A DNA stretch of 64,000 nt from NCBI GenBank assembly GCA_033961575.1, contig CM066735.1, positions 91,395,449 through 91,459,448 of the forward strand. The letters are read 5' to 3'. Of the stretch, positions 22,534 to 35,544 are shown piece by piece (the first letter of the stretch is position 1; each line of letters opens with the position of its first letter). Source of the stretch: Aselliscus stoliczkanus. Taxonomy: Eukaryota; Chordata; Mammalia; Chiroptera; Hipposideridae. Position numbers and translations under genes: made by a program. The notes beneath the pieces are model-generated. The model saw only the letters and a program-made list of their open reading frames with translations, searched no databases and had not been told where the DNA came from.

Positions 22534-22986
22534 TTAAGATTTTTATTGGGGGAATTTGGGGAGGGGAATAGCACGGGGGAATCGGGGAAGGGGAACAGAC
22601 AAGTTGCTGTCTTTTTGTTCTTCAGTCTAGTTGCGAAGGATGTTGCTTCATTGGCCCATGTTGGTATCATCATTGCGCTCTTCCCGGATGAGGCAGATTG
22701 GTCGCCGACCTCTGAATGGTCGCTCACCGCGGCTATTGGCAGCTCACACCTGCTGCCAGCCGCTCACGCTGGCTGCCGGCCACTCACTGTAGCCTATGGC
22801 AGCCCACTGCAGCAGGGGCTGCAGCTATGCCATCCGGGGGACTCACAGCAGCCCAGCTCCAGGTGGGGCTGTTGTTCATCATCTTAGCTGTAGAGGGCAG
22901 CGTCACTGGCCTTCATATGTGGGATCCGAACTGGGGCCACTGGCATCCCAAGCCAGCTCTCAACCAATGTGCCACTCGGTCAGCCC
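22534..22986 (-). mobile_element. Composite long SINE, older form
   Basis: Retains the extra TTCATCATCTTAGCTG block near the head junction and a different central region (GCTATGCCATCCGGGGGAC), shared with the copy at 49880 and partly with 26179. Flanked by ctaaaagt-type duplications. Confidence 0.88.
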
Positions 22987-23279
22987 CTAAAAGTTTTTTA
23001 GACCAAAACCTTTATTGTTAGAAAATGTGTTGTAGCACTTCTTTCTTTTATACTTGTAGTTAGTACTGTTGGGATAAACTTGTCAAAAACTTCTAAAAAC
23101 CCACTATCAACCCAACAAAGGAAGTGGTAAATATACACCATAAAATATCTGTAGCCAAATACTATTTTGATAGGAAATCTATACATCAAACACGTTTTGT
23201 GTGGGAAAACCAGACATCAGATGCCTCATCTTTATCTCCTGGGAAATACCACAAAAAGGAGAAAAGGAAGTCAGGGTCT

Positions 23280-23460
23280 AGAGCTGCAGTATCAATAGAA
23301 CTTTCTGTGATGGTTAAAACATTTTCTGTGCTGTCCAATATGGCAGCCAATGGAGCCAGTGAGCACTTGAAATGTGGCTGACTAAAAGAACTGAATTTTA
23401 AATTGAGTATTTAAATGTAGCCACAGGAGACTACTAGCTACCATATTATATAGTGCAATT
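23280..23460. mobile_element. hAT-like DNA transposon fossil
   Basis: tgagcacttgaaatgtggct, taaattgagtatttaaatg and gctaccatattatatagtgc resemble a common short MER hAT element. Opposite orientation to the piece at 6290. Confidence 0.4.
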
Positions 23461-24171
23461 TTGGAATATTTTTCAGTAAATATTTGTGTGGTTTACAGGA
23501 AAGAAGCCATGTCACATAATAAAGTGGCAGGAAAATTGCTTGTATAATTGTGTGTGAATAACCCTATTTTGCCAAATGAATCAACTCAATGGGGGGTTGC
23601 ATTGTCCATAGAGGATTTAGAAAAAGCAAATCTGACTGTTCTCTACAATCCACCAAGTGTGTACAGGGACAAAAGAAAACCAAATGGATTAGTGTTTGGA
23701 GTAGTGCTGTTCACAAATAATTGGTCCTCCAGCTCCTTCTAGGCACATGTAAGGTTTCATTTCCTCACCCTTTGAACTCAAGTATAGCTATGGGACTTGC
23801 TTTGGAAAACCTTCTGAGCATTCTCTCTAAAATCCAGGGCGTGCTATACCACGCTCTCTTTACCCTATGCCACGATCCATGTTTCAGATAGTGGTTACTC
23901 CAATAGCCTGGTTTCTGGAGTGAGGACCATGACTAACCCTCAGTGAACATGTAGTATGTGCAAGAAACAAACCTTTATTATTTTAAGACACTGAGATTTG
24001 GGGGTTGTCATTGTAGGAGCTAGTCTGCCTGATACAATATATACCTTCTATAAATTCCCCTTAGGTATTTCAGAACTTAGAGATGAATCAAACCTTAGAA
24101 TTGAAAGGATAAAATGAACAATTGAAATTTCAAGAACTTATTCTACATAAAGTCACCATTAAGAATCTTGA

Positions 24172-24600
24172 GGGCCAGCCGAGTGGAGCATTGGTTAAGA
24201 GCTGGTGGCTTGGGACACCAGCGGTCCCGGTTTGTATCCCACATATGAGGGCCAGTGACACTGCCCTCCACAGCTAACAACAGCTCCACCTGGAGCTGGG
24301 CTGTGTGAGCCCTGGCGATGGTGTAGGCTGCAGCCCCTGCTGCAGTGGGCTGCCATAGGCTACAGTGAGTGGCCGGCAGCCAGCATGAACTGCCAATAGC
24401 TGTGGTGAGCAACCATCCAGAGGCCGGTGACCGATCTGCCTCATCTGGGAAGAGCGCAATGACGATACCAACATGGGCCAGTGAAGCAATGTCCTCCGCA
24501 ACTAGACTGAAGAACAAAAAGACAGCAACTTGTCTGTTTCCCTTCCCTGATTCCCCAACGCTGTTCCCCTCCCCCAATTCCCCAATAAAATCTTTAAAAA
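24172..24600 (+). mobile_element. Composite long SINE
   Basis: Full-length. Retains ACATGGGCCAGTGAAGC and has one central CAGCCAGC repeat unit. Flanked by aagaatcttgag on both sides; the right-hand duplication is shared with the next SINE. Confidence 0.9.
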
Positions 24601-24617
24601 AAAGAATCTTGAGAGCA

Positions 24618-24742
24618 GGGCCGGCCGATTGGCACGGTGATTAAGTGCTGGCTTGGGATGCCAGCGGCCCCGGTTCGGGTCCCACATATGAGGGCCAGTG
24701 ACACTGCTCTCAAAAAAAAAACAAACACACACACACACACAC
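24618..24742 (+). mobile_element. Short SINE inserted beside the composite SINE
   Basis: Head GGGCCGGCCGATTGG, then an A-run grading into (CA)n. Its left flank is the right-hand duplication of the composite SINE (aatcttgagagca), repeated after it as catcttgagagca. Confidence 0.88.
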
Positions 24743-25284
24743 AAAAGCATCTTGAGAGCAGAGAAATGATGAAGTATAGCAGCAATGAGCTAGCAGCGAC
24801 CCTACAATTAATTTACTATTGCATGGGGCTTAAGAGTGTATGGATACTGATAGAAAAATGGACAAGAATATAATGCAAGGTCATTGTAAAGCAAACTTAA
24901 CTCAAATGTAAATGCTCAACTTTACTTATTGAATTAGTCAGGGTTGAGCTGGGCTATCCCACCAGCTAAACACAACTAACACAGTAGCTTAACACAATCA
25001 AGTTTATTTCTCATTTGTGCAATCTGATAGGGGTTGAGCTTTCTACCATCTTGTAGCTATGCTATTTGGAGCACTGGCCTCCAATGGCATACCAGCTATT
25101 GACTGCCTCAGAGGGAAGTAATACATCACTTTTCCTATTCTGCTGGCTCTTAAGTCATATGACCATTACCTAAATGTATAAGGTACCAGGAAAACAGTTT
25201 AGCTGTATGTCCAGAGGGGGAAAAAAAGCTATGACTTCGCCTCTGCCATACTCAGAAATACAAAAATAAAACTAGAAAATACCA

Positions 25285-25388
25285 GGGCCGGCCGAGTGGT
25301 GCGGTGGTTAAGTGCTGGCTTGGGAAGCCAGTGGCTCCGGTTCGGGTCCCATATATGAGGGCCAGTGTCACTGCCCTCAAAAAAAACT
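25285..25388 (+). mobile_element. Short SINE
   Basis: Complete. Flanked by aactagaaaatacca and aactaggaaatgcca. Confidence 0.9.
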
Positions 25389-25539
25389 AGGAAATGCCAT
25401 TTTCCTGATCAGGCTGGCAGAACAGAATCTCTTTGTCAATACACATAATTTTTAATTCTGCCATTCTACTTCTAGGAATTTACCCTACAGATACTTATAT
25501 TAGAAATTTTTATAAAGCAACATATTGGAAAAAAATTTT

Positions 25540-25977
25540 TTTTTTTTTTTTTTTTTTAAAGATTTTATTGGGGAATTGGCAGAGGGGAACAGCATTGGGG
25601 AATCGGGGAAGGGGAACAGACAAGTTGCTGTCTTTTTGTTCCTCAGTCTAGTTGCGGAGGACGTTGCTTCACTGGCCCATGTTTGTATCCTCATTGTGGT
25701 CTTCCCGGATGAGGCGGATTGGTCGCCGGCCTCTGGATGTTCGCTCACCTCGGCTATTGGCAGCTCACGCTGGCTGCCAGCCACTCACTGTAGCCTATGG
25801 CAGCCCACTGCAGCAGGGGCTGCAGCCCACACCATCACCGGGGCTCGCACAGCCCAGCTCCAGGTGGAGCTGTTGTTAGCTGTAGAGGGCAGTGTCACTG
25901 GCCCTCATGTGGGATCCGAACCGGGGCCGCTGGCATCCCAAAACCAGCGCTTAACCAATGCGCCACTCGGCCGGCCC
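25540..25977 (-). mobile_element. Composite long SINE
   Basis: Full-length minus-strand copy. Keeps the GGCCCATG block but has the CAAAACCAGC head variant, intermediate between the two main forms. Flanked by ggaaaaaattt-type sequence on both sides. Confidence 0.9.
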
Positions 25978-26178
25978 CTGGAAAAAATTTTAAATGTTCA
26001 TCAGTAGGGGCCACATAAAACAAGTTATGGTACATCCACATAATGGAATAAAGCACGAGGAAGCTCTTCATAAACTGATATAGAATAAGATCAGAGATAT
26101 GTTAACTAAATGAAAAAAATCAACAAAGTATAGATAGGATATCCTACCATTTGGGTAAAAAGAAAAAAAATAAGTTTT

Positions 26179-26618
26179 GGGCTGGCCAAGTGGCATGTTG
26201 GTTAGGAGCTGGCTTCGGACGCCAGCTCTGATCAGCAGGATCCTGGTTCAGATCCCACGTATCAGGGCCAGTGACACTGCCCTCTACAGCTAAGATGGTG
26301 AACAACAGCTCCACCTGGAGCTGGGCTACAGTGAGTGGCCAGTGATGGCGTAGGCTGCAACCCCTGCTGCAGTGGGCTGCCATAGGCTACAGTGAGTGGC
26401 CGGCAGCGAGCGTGAGAGGCCGGCAGCCAATGTGAGCTGCCAAGAGCAGCTGTGAGCGGCCGTCCAGAGGCCGGCGACTGATATGCCTCATCTGAGAGCA
26501 CAATGATGATACCACCATGGGCAAGTGAAGCGACATCCTCCACAGCTAGACTGAAAAACAAAAGGACAGCAACTTGTCTGTTCCCCTCCCCCAATAAAAT
26601 CTTAAAAAAAAAAAAAAA
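26179..26618 (+). mobile_element. Composite long SINE, older and diverged form
   Basis: Has an extra CTCTGATCAGCAGGATC insertion in the head and GATGGTGAACAACAGC at the junction, and lacks part of the tail (no CGATTCCCC block). Followed by a 14-A run. Confidence 0.87.
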
Positions 26619-26739
26619 TCACATTGACTACCTCCAGAACTGGAGAGCAAGGAGACTTTTACTGTAGGCCTTACTGTATCTTTTTAATTTTTAGCCATGT
26701 CAATGTTATTACCTAATCAAAAATGTACATTAGTAGGGG

Positions 26740-26850
26740 GGACATGAATCCAGAGTGCCCCTGTGACCTTGAGCAAGTTGCTTCATCTTTGGCTTAATTA
26801 GCTTATTGGCAAAAGGGAGTTAAAATTCGTAACTGTATCTTGTGGGGTTT
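26740..26850 (+). mobile_element. MIR fragment
   Basis: cctgtgaccttgagcaagttg and the following text match the conserved core of MIR. Short and old. Confidence 0.6.
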
Positions 26851-27464
26851 TAAGAAACCAACTACTCCATTTCTAAAGAAAATTCTAATAACCAGTTTGG
26901 GTCTGTTCAAATCACATGCCCATCTAGAAATACTAAAGCAAACAGAACAGCTTGTGGGCGGTCAGGGAAAGCCTCTAAAGTGAAATTTAATACCTGGGGA
27001 GTTTTCCCATCATAAACCATTAGGAAAAGTTTGGTGTGTCTTAAGAGTTACAATAAAAAGGCTGGGATGAGATGGAATGAGGACAGTTGGAGGAAGAAGT
27101 CACATGGTGGGAGTAGCCAGATCACAAAAGCTATTTATAAGAACTTTAGTATCAAGCACAGGACTGACATGTTAAAACTTAATAGGATCCCTCTTGCTGC
27201 TATAGACATAACTGTAGGGTCACAATGAAGCAAGCCCTTCCTGGAGACAGGTTAAGTCTGACCTTTGGAGTGAATCCTCCCTCCCCTTTCCAAGTTAGCA
27301 TCCCCAATAGTTCAAATCTAATGACTAAGTACTACACACTTCACACTTTCCCTCAAATTGTTGACTTTCTGCCATCACGTTTTGATACCTTTTTGTAGGT
27401 TAAGGTATTTGGCTTGCCCTAAAGCACATGTAGTATTAGATGACAAAAGATAACAGATCCATTT

Positions 27465-28906
27465 GTTTTAGTTTAATAGACTTTATTATTCCTTTAGTTG
27501 AATGACCTCTACACACAAAATAGATGGTTTAAGATTTTCGAGTGGAAAGGAATTTAGGTCTCAAGGTTTTATGAGTCTGCTACATGTTTTCTGGAAATCA
27601 TTTAACTGAGCCTTTTAAGACCCCAGGAGAAAATATAAAAAATTGGTTCAAGGAAACCAGCAATTAGAACTTGGAATCCAACTACCTACTCTATAAGTCA
27701 GCAAACCCAGAAATGGGAATTGGGGCAATTCTTCTCTATTTCCTACACTAATTCACTCTGGGAACAGAAGCCTAGTCTATACCATTAAGATGGGCACAAC
27801 TGACGGCAAAGAAATCTTGTGGAAGGTAAGGATTTTGAGGGCAGTTTGAGTAGGAATGAAAAATAACTAGACAATGCTTAAGGTTGGATTGGAAACCATG
27901 AACTTGTATTGACATCCAGTACACAACTTTTCCCAGCAGCCTTATGGGAATAATAACCTAGGTTGACCCAATATGACTTGAAGACTGCTTAAACTAAGTT
28001 AATGAAGTGCTTTTAAATAAAGCCAACCAGTTTTTCCTCTAAGGTGGCTAGAGGGTCCATAATGGTCACAAATGAACATTAAGACCTTAAGGCTAAAAAT
28101 TCTCACTTTATGCTCAATTTCCTTCAGTTCCAATATAGACCAGTGTTAATTACCATTACTTCGCACGAAATTCAGTATTCTGCAGAGCCATGGAATTGAA
28201 CCAGGAGCCTCCACCTTTTGTCAACTTCACTAGTATTGTGGAGACCAAGTCAACCTTGCGTAGGTTAACCAGGATTTGTTTCATTTAAGAGAACCCCCTT
28301 GCACCATGATTGTTTAATTTTCCTATTAATGATGGCATTCTTTTAAACTTTCCTTTCAGAACCAGCAGTTAAGTGTAACAGAATGTTGGGTTGAATCTAA
28401 AAATGTGAGCCTCATGTCAACTTTCATTTTTCTACATGATCCTGAAAATGGTTTATGCATCCTTCACAATTTCCAAGCAAAATTCAATTTACAATGTTTA
28501 TCCTTGCCAAACTCCAAAAAACAGGCCCCTGAGAATAAACCAAGAGCACTGCATTACCAATAAAGCCGTAGGTTTCATCACATGCACCAACAAATCTACA
28601 TGGCTAGTTCTGTACTCCTTTCACAGAATTTATTTTACACCTGTTACACCACACAGCATTTAAAACACTGACAGATCAACTCCCTAATAAGATAAAGCAA
28701 AGACAAAAGTATTTATCTTATGAGAAACAAGATACACCGTCATTTAGTCTTCAAACATTATTGCACTTTAACTTTCATAAGCTGACAATGTTTTCATGGA
28801 ACAATCTGCAAACAACTAGCTTTAACAGACAAATTAAACAATTTTAAGCAAATGTGACTGTCCTAAATTGTTTATTAGGTTAAGAATTTTACAAACATTA
28901 CTCATA
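27465..28906 (-). other. RPL15: RPL15 3' UTR, short form and probable long extension
   Basis: The proximal poly(A) signal AATAAA (minus) is at 28871-28876, only about 30 bases after the stop. A second AATAAA (minus) lies at 27482-27487. The 1.4 kb between them contains no recognised repeat, unusual in this SINE-packed window. A long RPL15 mRNA form of about 2 kb is known in human from memory. The distal site is an inference. Confidence 0.55.
28871..28876 (-). promoter_or_regulatory. RPL15: RPL15 proximal poly(A) signal
   Basis: AATAAA on the minus strand in the context CCTAATAAACAATTTAGG, about 30 nt after the stop codon. A very short 3' UTR is normal for ribosomal protein mRNAs. Confidence 0.85.
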
Positions 28907-30611
<1,705 letters not shown>

Positions 30612-31299
30612 CTTCGAGATAAGGCGAGGCATTAAAAAAAGCATCCATTTCCAGTATAATGAGGAGACCCCGCCCATCTTAGTTCCCCACCAACCGCAAG
30701 GAAACCACGGGGAAGGAAAATGGCTCTGCACGAACTGCATGCAGGGGAGCCAGCCCAACCCCCACTGAGGCGCCCCTAGAAAGCGGCGCTCGGTCCAGTC
30801 TGCGGCCCCCGCGCAGAGAAGCACAAGGCACATCTTTCATTGCTGGACTGATGAATGGAGCTAGACGTGGGCCCTGAGGGGGCGGATGGCTGCGGCACGC
30901 GGAGTCCCTAAGGGCCGGGCCTGCAATGAGACCTCGCCGACACCACCGGGGAAGATGTTGCCCTCCGCCGCTGGTGATCTCTTAGGAAAAAGCGCTTATC
31001 GTCACCCAACCCACCGCGCTCGCTTTAGGAAACCCTAGTGCCATCCACCTATCCCTCGGCCCCACGCCTCCCTTTCCTTCACGCTCCGGGCCCAGCTCGA
31101 ATTCGCGCCGCCATCACATTCCCCCAGCCTGCCTCGGGGGCCGCCTCTACACAACCGCGCTGCCCCGCATCTTGAGCAAACTCGCGCCATACAGGGCGTA
31201 GGAGGAGTTCCCAGGACGCAGGGTCCCCGAGCCTGGATGGCCCAGGCGAAGGGAGATCAGCGGCGGATGGAACAGCGAATTACAGCCTTCACAGCATAC

Positions 31300-31331
31300 C
31301 TGATGGCTGCGGCCAGACGGAAAGGAAAGAG
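31300..31331 (-). other. RPL15: RPL15 noncoding exon 1 with 5' TOP start
   Basis: On the minus strand CTCTTTCCTTTCCGTCTGG leads to GCAGCCATCAG|GTATGC, with the donor after 31300. A pyrimidine-only start is the terminal oligopyrimidine signature that puts ribosomal protein mRNAs under mTOR/LARP1 control. The leader matches my memory of the human RPL15 leader. The exact first base (31331, 31329 or about 31325) is uncertain. Confidence 0.8.
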
Positions 31332-31670
31332 CCTTTCTCCCACAATCCCTTTTGGGCTCCTCCCCCACTTCAGCGAAAATCTTTCCGGTGGAAAGCTGCG
31401 GCCGCCCAGAGCCTCATGGGACATGTAGTTCCCGCAGAGAGCCAGGGGGGCGGAGTTCCGCCAGGATTGGGCACCACCTTCCGCATTGTCCCGCCCCCTG
31501 ATCCTCCGGTCTGCTGTCCCTGGCGAGACCTCCGCAAGCGAGTGTTCAGGACAATCCCGCCGCGGGGAGAAGGCAAGTTGGGGGCGGGGCTCCAGTGGCT
31601 AAATCCCGCCGTGGAGCCGCGCAGCCAGCGCGCCGCTATCTTCCGCGTCTGCGGAGTGTACAGGTTTGTG
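31301..31670. promoter_or_regulatory. Head-to-head CpG-island promoter, RPL15 (-) and NKIRAS1 (+)
   Basis: CpG-rich DNA from about 30300 to 31950 contains the RPL15 start and the expected NKIRAS1 start. Visible motifs are a ZNF143/Staf-like AACTACATGTCCCATG (minus, about 31415-31430), a related GGGATTGTGGG (minus, about 31340-31350), ETS-type TTCCGG/CTTCCG at about 31382 and 31640, and GGGGCGGGG-type Sp1 boxes near 31585. No TATA box is visible. ZNF143 plus ETS sites are typical of divergent housekeeping promoters. Confidence 0.7.
31431..31663 (+). other. NKIRAS1: Candidate noncoding 5' exon of NKIRAS1
   Basis: The coding exon at 38920 has an acceptor and a short leader, so at least one upstream exon must exist. 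Possible donors in the shared CpG island are TGTACAG|GTTTGT after 31663 and a GC-type GAAG|GCAAGT after 31572. I cannot choose between them or fix the transcription start. Confidence 0.3.
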
Positions 31671-32051
31671 TCATGAGGAGTACGGGGCCGCTTTACGCAC
31701 CGCAGGCTCCGCACTTGATATGTTGCTGCGAGGAGCACTGTCCTCGTTCTCCCCCAAGGACGGGCGCAGACATCTGGCCCCAAAGACGGCTCTGGCAGAC
31801 CCCTGCGAAGCTGCCCTAGCCGCCAAATCGGCGTTTGTGGCCGGGGCTTCGCGGGTGGCGGCCCGCGCACCGCATCTTCCTCCTCCCACCTTTGGGTCAA
31901 TTTGCGCTTTAGTCCCCATGGGCCCAGCTCCGAGGGATGTTCCCCTAAAAATGGTCCGGGGGTGGGGGGAGTGCGGGCGGCTCCGTGCCTTTCCATTTCC
32001 ATCTTGCATGCATACGGATTTGATTCCAGTATTGCTACGTCAGAACCGCAG

Positions 32052-32179
32052 TTTTTTTTTGTTTTTTTTTGTTGTTGTTTTTTTTGAGGGCAGTGTCACT
32101 GGCCCTCATATGTGGGACCCGAACCGGGGCCGCTGGTGTCCCAAGCCAGCGCTTAACCAATGCACCACTCGGCCGGCCC
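32052..32179 (-). mobile_element. Short SINE close to the NKIRAS1 CpG island
   Basis: Complete minus-strand copy with a long T/G-interrupted tail (32052-32085). Flanked by cagaaccgcagttttttt on both sides. Confidence 0.9.
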
Positions 32180-33144
32180 AGAACCGCAGTTTTTTTAGAA
32201 TATCGAAGTGTTTATTTGTGAAGACCTGGTTGGCAGGTGCGAGTGTTTCGGGAAGAAATGCCGAGAAAATGCTGGCGTTTGTGTTGCATTTTTGATTGAA
32301 AAATGATTTGCTAGCTTTTTTGCATCTTCAGAATATTTTCATTTTCGGTAGTCGTGTTGTTTAATTCTACAAGTTCTAAATTTAGGTATGGCCAGGGTTT
32401 AAGAGAATGCCATTTACGTTCTAATTCATAAGCGGTTTGGGTTGTTTTCCCCCTATTTTTCTGTCTTCCTTTCCTCTCCCATTTTAAGAGCCCTAACATG
32501 GTTCATTGATTCAATTCATATTTATGAAGCGCCTAAGGTTTGACAATTAAGCAATGAGGTATGTAGCACTTTTACTTAGGATGAGTTTGCGAACTTAATT
32601 GTCAGACCGCGTATGTGCCAGGCAGGGTCCCAACTGCTGGGGATGCAGCAGTGGTCAGTGCAGAACTTGTAGCTTTCTTGGAAACAGGCAGGCAACATAA
32701 GATATATATTATGTTGGAACAATCGTTAAGGGAAGAGATAGGGAGTGTTGATATTGGAGTCGAAAGTTTGGATGGAATGTTCAGGATAGGTCTTCTTGAG
32801 AAGTAACGTTTGAGAAAAGACCTAAAGGATGTGAGTAATGGAGATGAGGACTGATTTTAGCCAGAGGGACAAGTGGCAATGCTGGAGTATGCCTGGATTA
32901 ACACCGGAACAGCAAGGAGGCAGTGTGGCTGGAAACCACCACAGGGAAACTAGCAGATGACATGAGAGAGGTGAAGGTTCTTATGAAGGCTGTGGGTTTC
33001 CAAACTGCCTAAGATGGGAAACCATTGGAAGATTGTGAGCAGAAGGATAATTTCCTGTGGCTTACGTTTTCCAAGGATCATTTGGATTGTAGCTTAGAGG
33101 CTAAAAGGAAGAAGGGGAAGAGTGAGAGCAGAGACTAGTTAGGA

Positions 33145-33600
33145 GGTTGTACTAGTTTTCTATTGCTACTATACGAAATAACAGCAAATTTACTGGCTTA
33201 AAACAACACAAATTTATTGTTTTACAGTTGTCAGAAATTTCACTCGGCTAAAATCCAGTTGTCTGTAGAGCTGTGTTCTTTTAGAGGCGCTAGGGGAGAA
33301 TACATTTCCTTGCCTTACCCAGCTTCCAGAGGCCACCTGTATTCCTTGACTCCTGACCCCTTCCTTCATCTTCAAAGACAGCTGTATGGCATCTTCAAAT
33401 GTCTCTCACTTTCTGACACTCGTGTCTCCCTCTTATAAAGACATTTATAGTTACATTGGATCCACCCAGATAATCCAGGATAATCTCCCTATCTCAAGGC
33501 TCTTAATTTAATCACAGCTGCAGAATCCCCTTTCCTATGTAAAGCAAAATACTTAAAAGGTTCAGGGTATATGCCACCGACATCTTTAAGAGACCAGGCG
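33145..33600 (-). mobile_element. MLT1-type LTR, minus strand
   Basis: actagttttctattgctact, tactggcttaaaacaacac and cacccagataatccaggata are the reverse complement of MLT1 consensus words. The outer end at about 33590 reads ccaccgacatcttt. Confidence 0.8.
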
Positions 33601-34314
33601 AGAGAAGCTGATGTCTTGGACCCCTTCGTTAGTAACAGGGGTGGTAAATGGTCCAGCTTGGATGTGTTTCAAAGGAACAGGATTTGCTGATGGATCAGAA
33701 GTGGGGTGTGAGAAAAATGAGTCAAGACTGATTGACTGCCGAGTTGGATGAATCATTTGGAAAGAGGAGTCTGGCAATGGGAATGATCACTGCTAATTTC
33801 TTAGATTTTGCAGTTTTGCTTCTTAATCTACAGTTTCTCTGTTTTGCAAGGTATAGATTGTTATTTCCAATTGATTTGGAGATTTCTGAGGGCAAGGATC
33901 ATTTCCTGTTTGTCATCCCCACAGTTTGTCTCTAATGCCTGGCATTATGTATGGTAAGCCTTCAGTAAATACTAAATGAATAAAGAATAAAGTGAATAAA
34001 GAATAAAGCTGGAATCTGCTTATATTTTATGTGCAATATTGTTTGCAAAGCTTTTTATGTATGTTTATGTATGTAAAATGTATTCATAGATGGATAGTGA
34101 AAGTATTGCATACAGTACATGTTTACATAAAAAATAGTGTAGTTTTTACCTATGTGATACTTACATAATAAGATCCATAGTATCTCAACGATGTTAAGTG
34201 TTTCAGTATTAATAATTTTCTGATTGCTTAAAAAGGTTGTGTTTTACTTATAAAAGTAGAATGATTTCCTTAGAAGAAGTACTAAGGCTCTTCAAAGAGA
34301 GTATTGACCAAGCT

Positions 34315-34360
34315 CAGTGTTTTTCACAGGAATGGACCAGTGTTTTTCACAGGAATGGAC
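34315..34360 (+). repeat. 23-bp tandem duplication
   Basis: cagtgtttttcacaggaatg plus gac occurs twice in direct tandem with no differences. Confidence 0.95.
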
Positions 34361-34963
34361 CAGGTCATGTTTTTATTCTGTAGCAACATTACTGATTAGC
34401 CTGGGAAGCAAAGCAATAAGCAAAGCAATATGTATTTAAGACTGCACTGGATTTTGCTTGTTAAACACATTCTCTCAGTCATTTAACATCAGATGAGGAT
34501 TAATAGGTAAAAGATCAAATTTTATTGTCCAGCAGTTTCTCAGGGTAGGTTCTGTAACAAGGAGTTCCAACTCCTACTTTTTGTATTAACCTCAGTGTTG
34601 ATGCAGTTTCTGAGTAAGCACTTTCTGTCTTCATAGCATCATAGTGTTAGAAGGAACCTTCAAGTTATAATCCATCTACTCTGGAACCTAGATTTACATA
34701 AGAGACTTGGCCACCCCCAGGATCTATTCCTGTGATTCAGTGCTTATTCAGGCTTCTGCAGATGATCTCCTTTTTGTATTTGGAAGGAAATGGTGCATAT
34801 TTATTGCGTTTTGGAATTATGAAATACTATGTCTATAGAACTGAGCTTCCATTTGTAAGTCTGAGTATTTATAAGCATAACTACCACTTCCTTATGTGAG
34901 TCCCCACCATTATCATACATATAGAAAATAAAGCATTTTTGTATGTGTTTTTTGTTGGTTTTG

Positions 34964-35100
34964 GCTGAGCCATCCTGCCACCTGTTGGCAGCTCAGTGGC
35001 AGCTCAGCTTAGGCTCATGTGGGAATTGAACCAGAGACCCTGTTGCTCAGAGCTCGCACTCCTGAGCAAGCTCTTAACCAACTGAGCCACTCGGCCGGCC
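34964..35100 (-). mobile_element. CGAGCT-type SINE
   Basis: GCTGAGCCATCCTGCCACC ... CCACTCGGCCGGCCCC on plus, so a minus-strand copy, nearly complete, with a short G/T-interrupted tail. Confidence 0.87.
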
Positions 35101-35544
35101 CCTGTATGTTATTAATGTTATACATTCAATATCTTACATTAGATATTAATTTTTAAAAGAAATCCTACTTTTTAAGTGATGGTAGCGATTCATTTATCTT
35201 CAGCTTTATGTATTGTTTCCCAGTTGAAAAAACAACTAGGTACCTAGAATGTTTTAGCTGTGCCTTGATTAATCACTTATCCTTTCATCTTTGTTTTCTT
35301 CTTGATGCTATAAAATATTTAATATGGTCTATTCTGTCTTATCTCTTTCCTTGTCTGTCTTTCCTAAAAAATCTTTAAGTCCTTACTTTGTGTTTGAGTT
35401 ACCTCTATTCAGTTGATGGAGATTTCCTGATGCACAGAAACAAACGCCTCAATTTATTCATTTATACATACAAAATAGTATGTAATTTTTAACAAACTTG
35501 ATCTGCTAATCCTAATATCAGTGAGTGATCAAAGTACAATTGTA

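Noticed and set aside
31370..32295. Two frames of about 210 aa on opposite strands next to the RPL15/NKIRAS1 promoter
   Set aside because: CpG-island composition, one runs into a SINE, no motif, no splice support.
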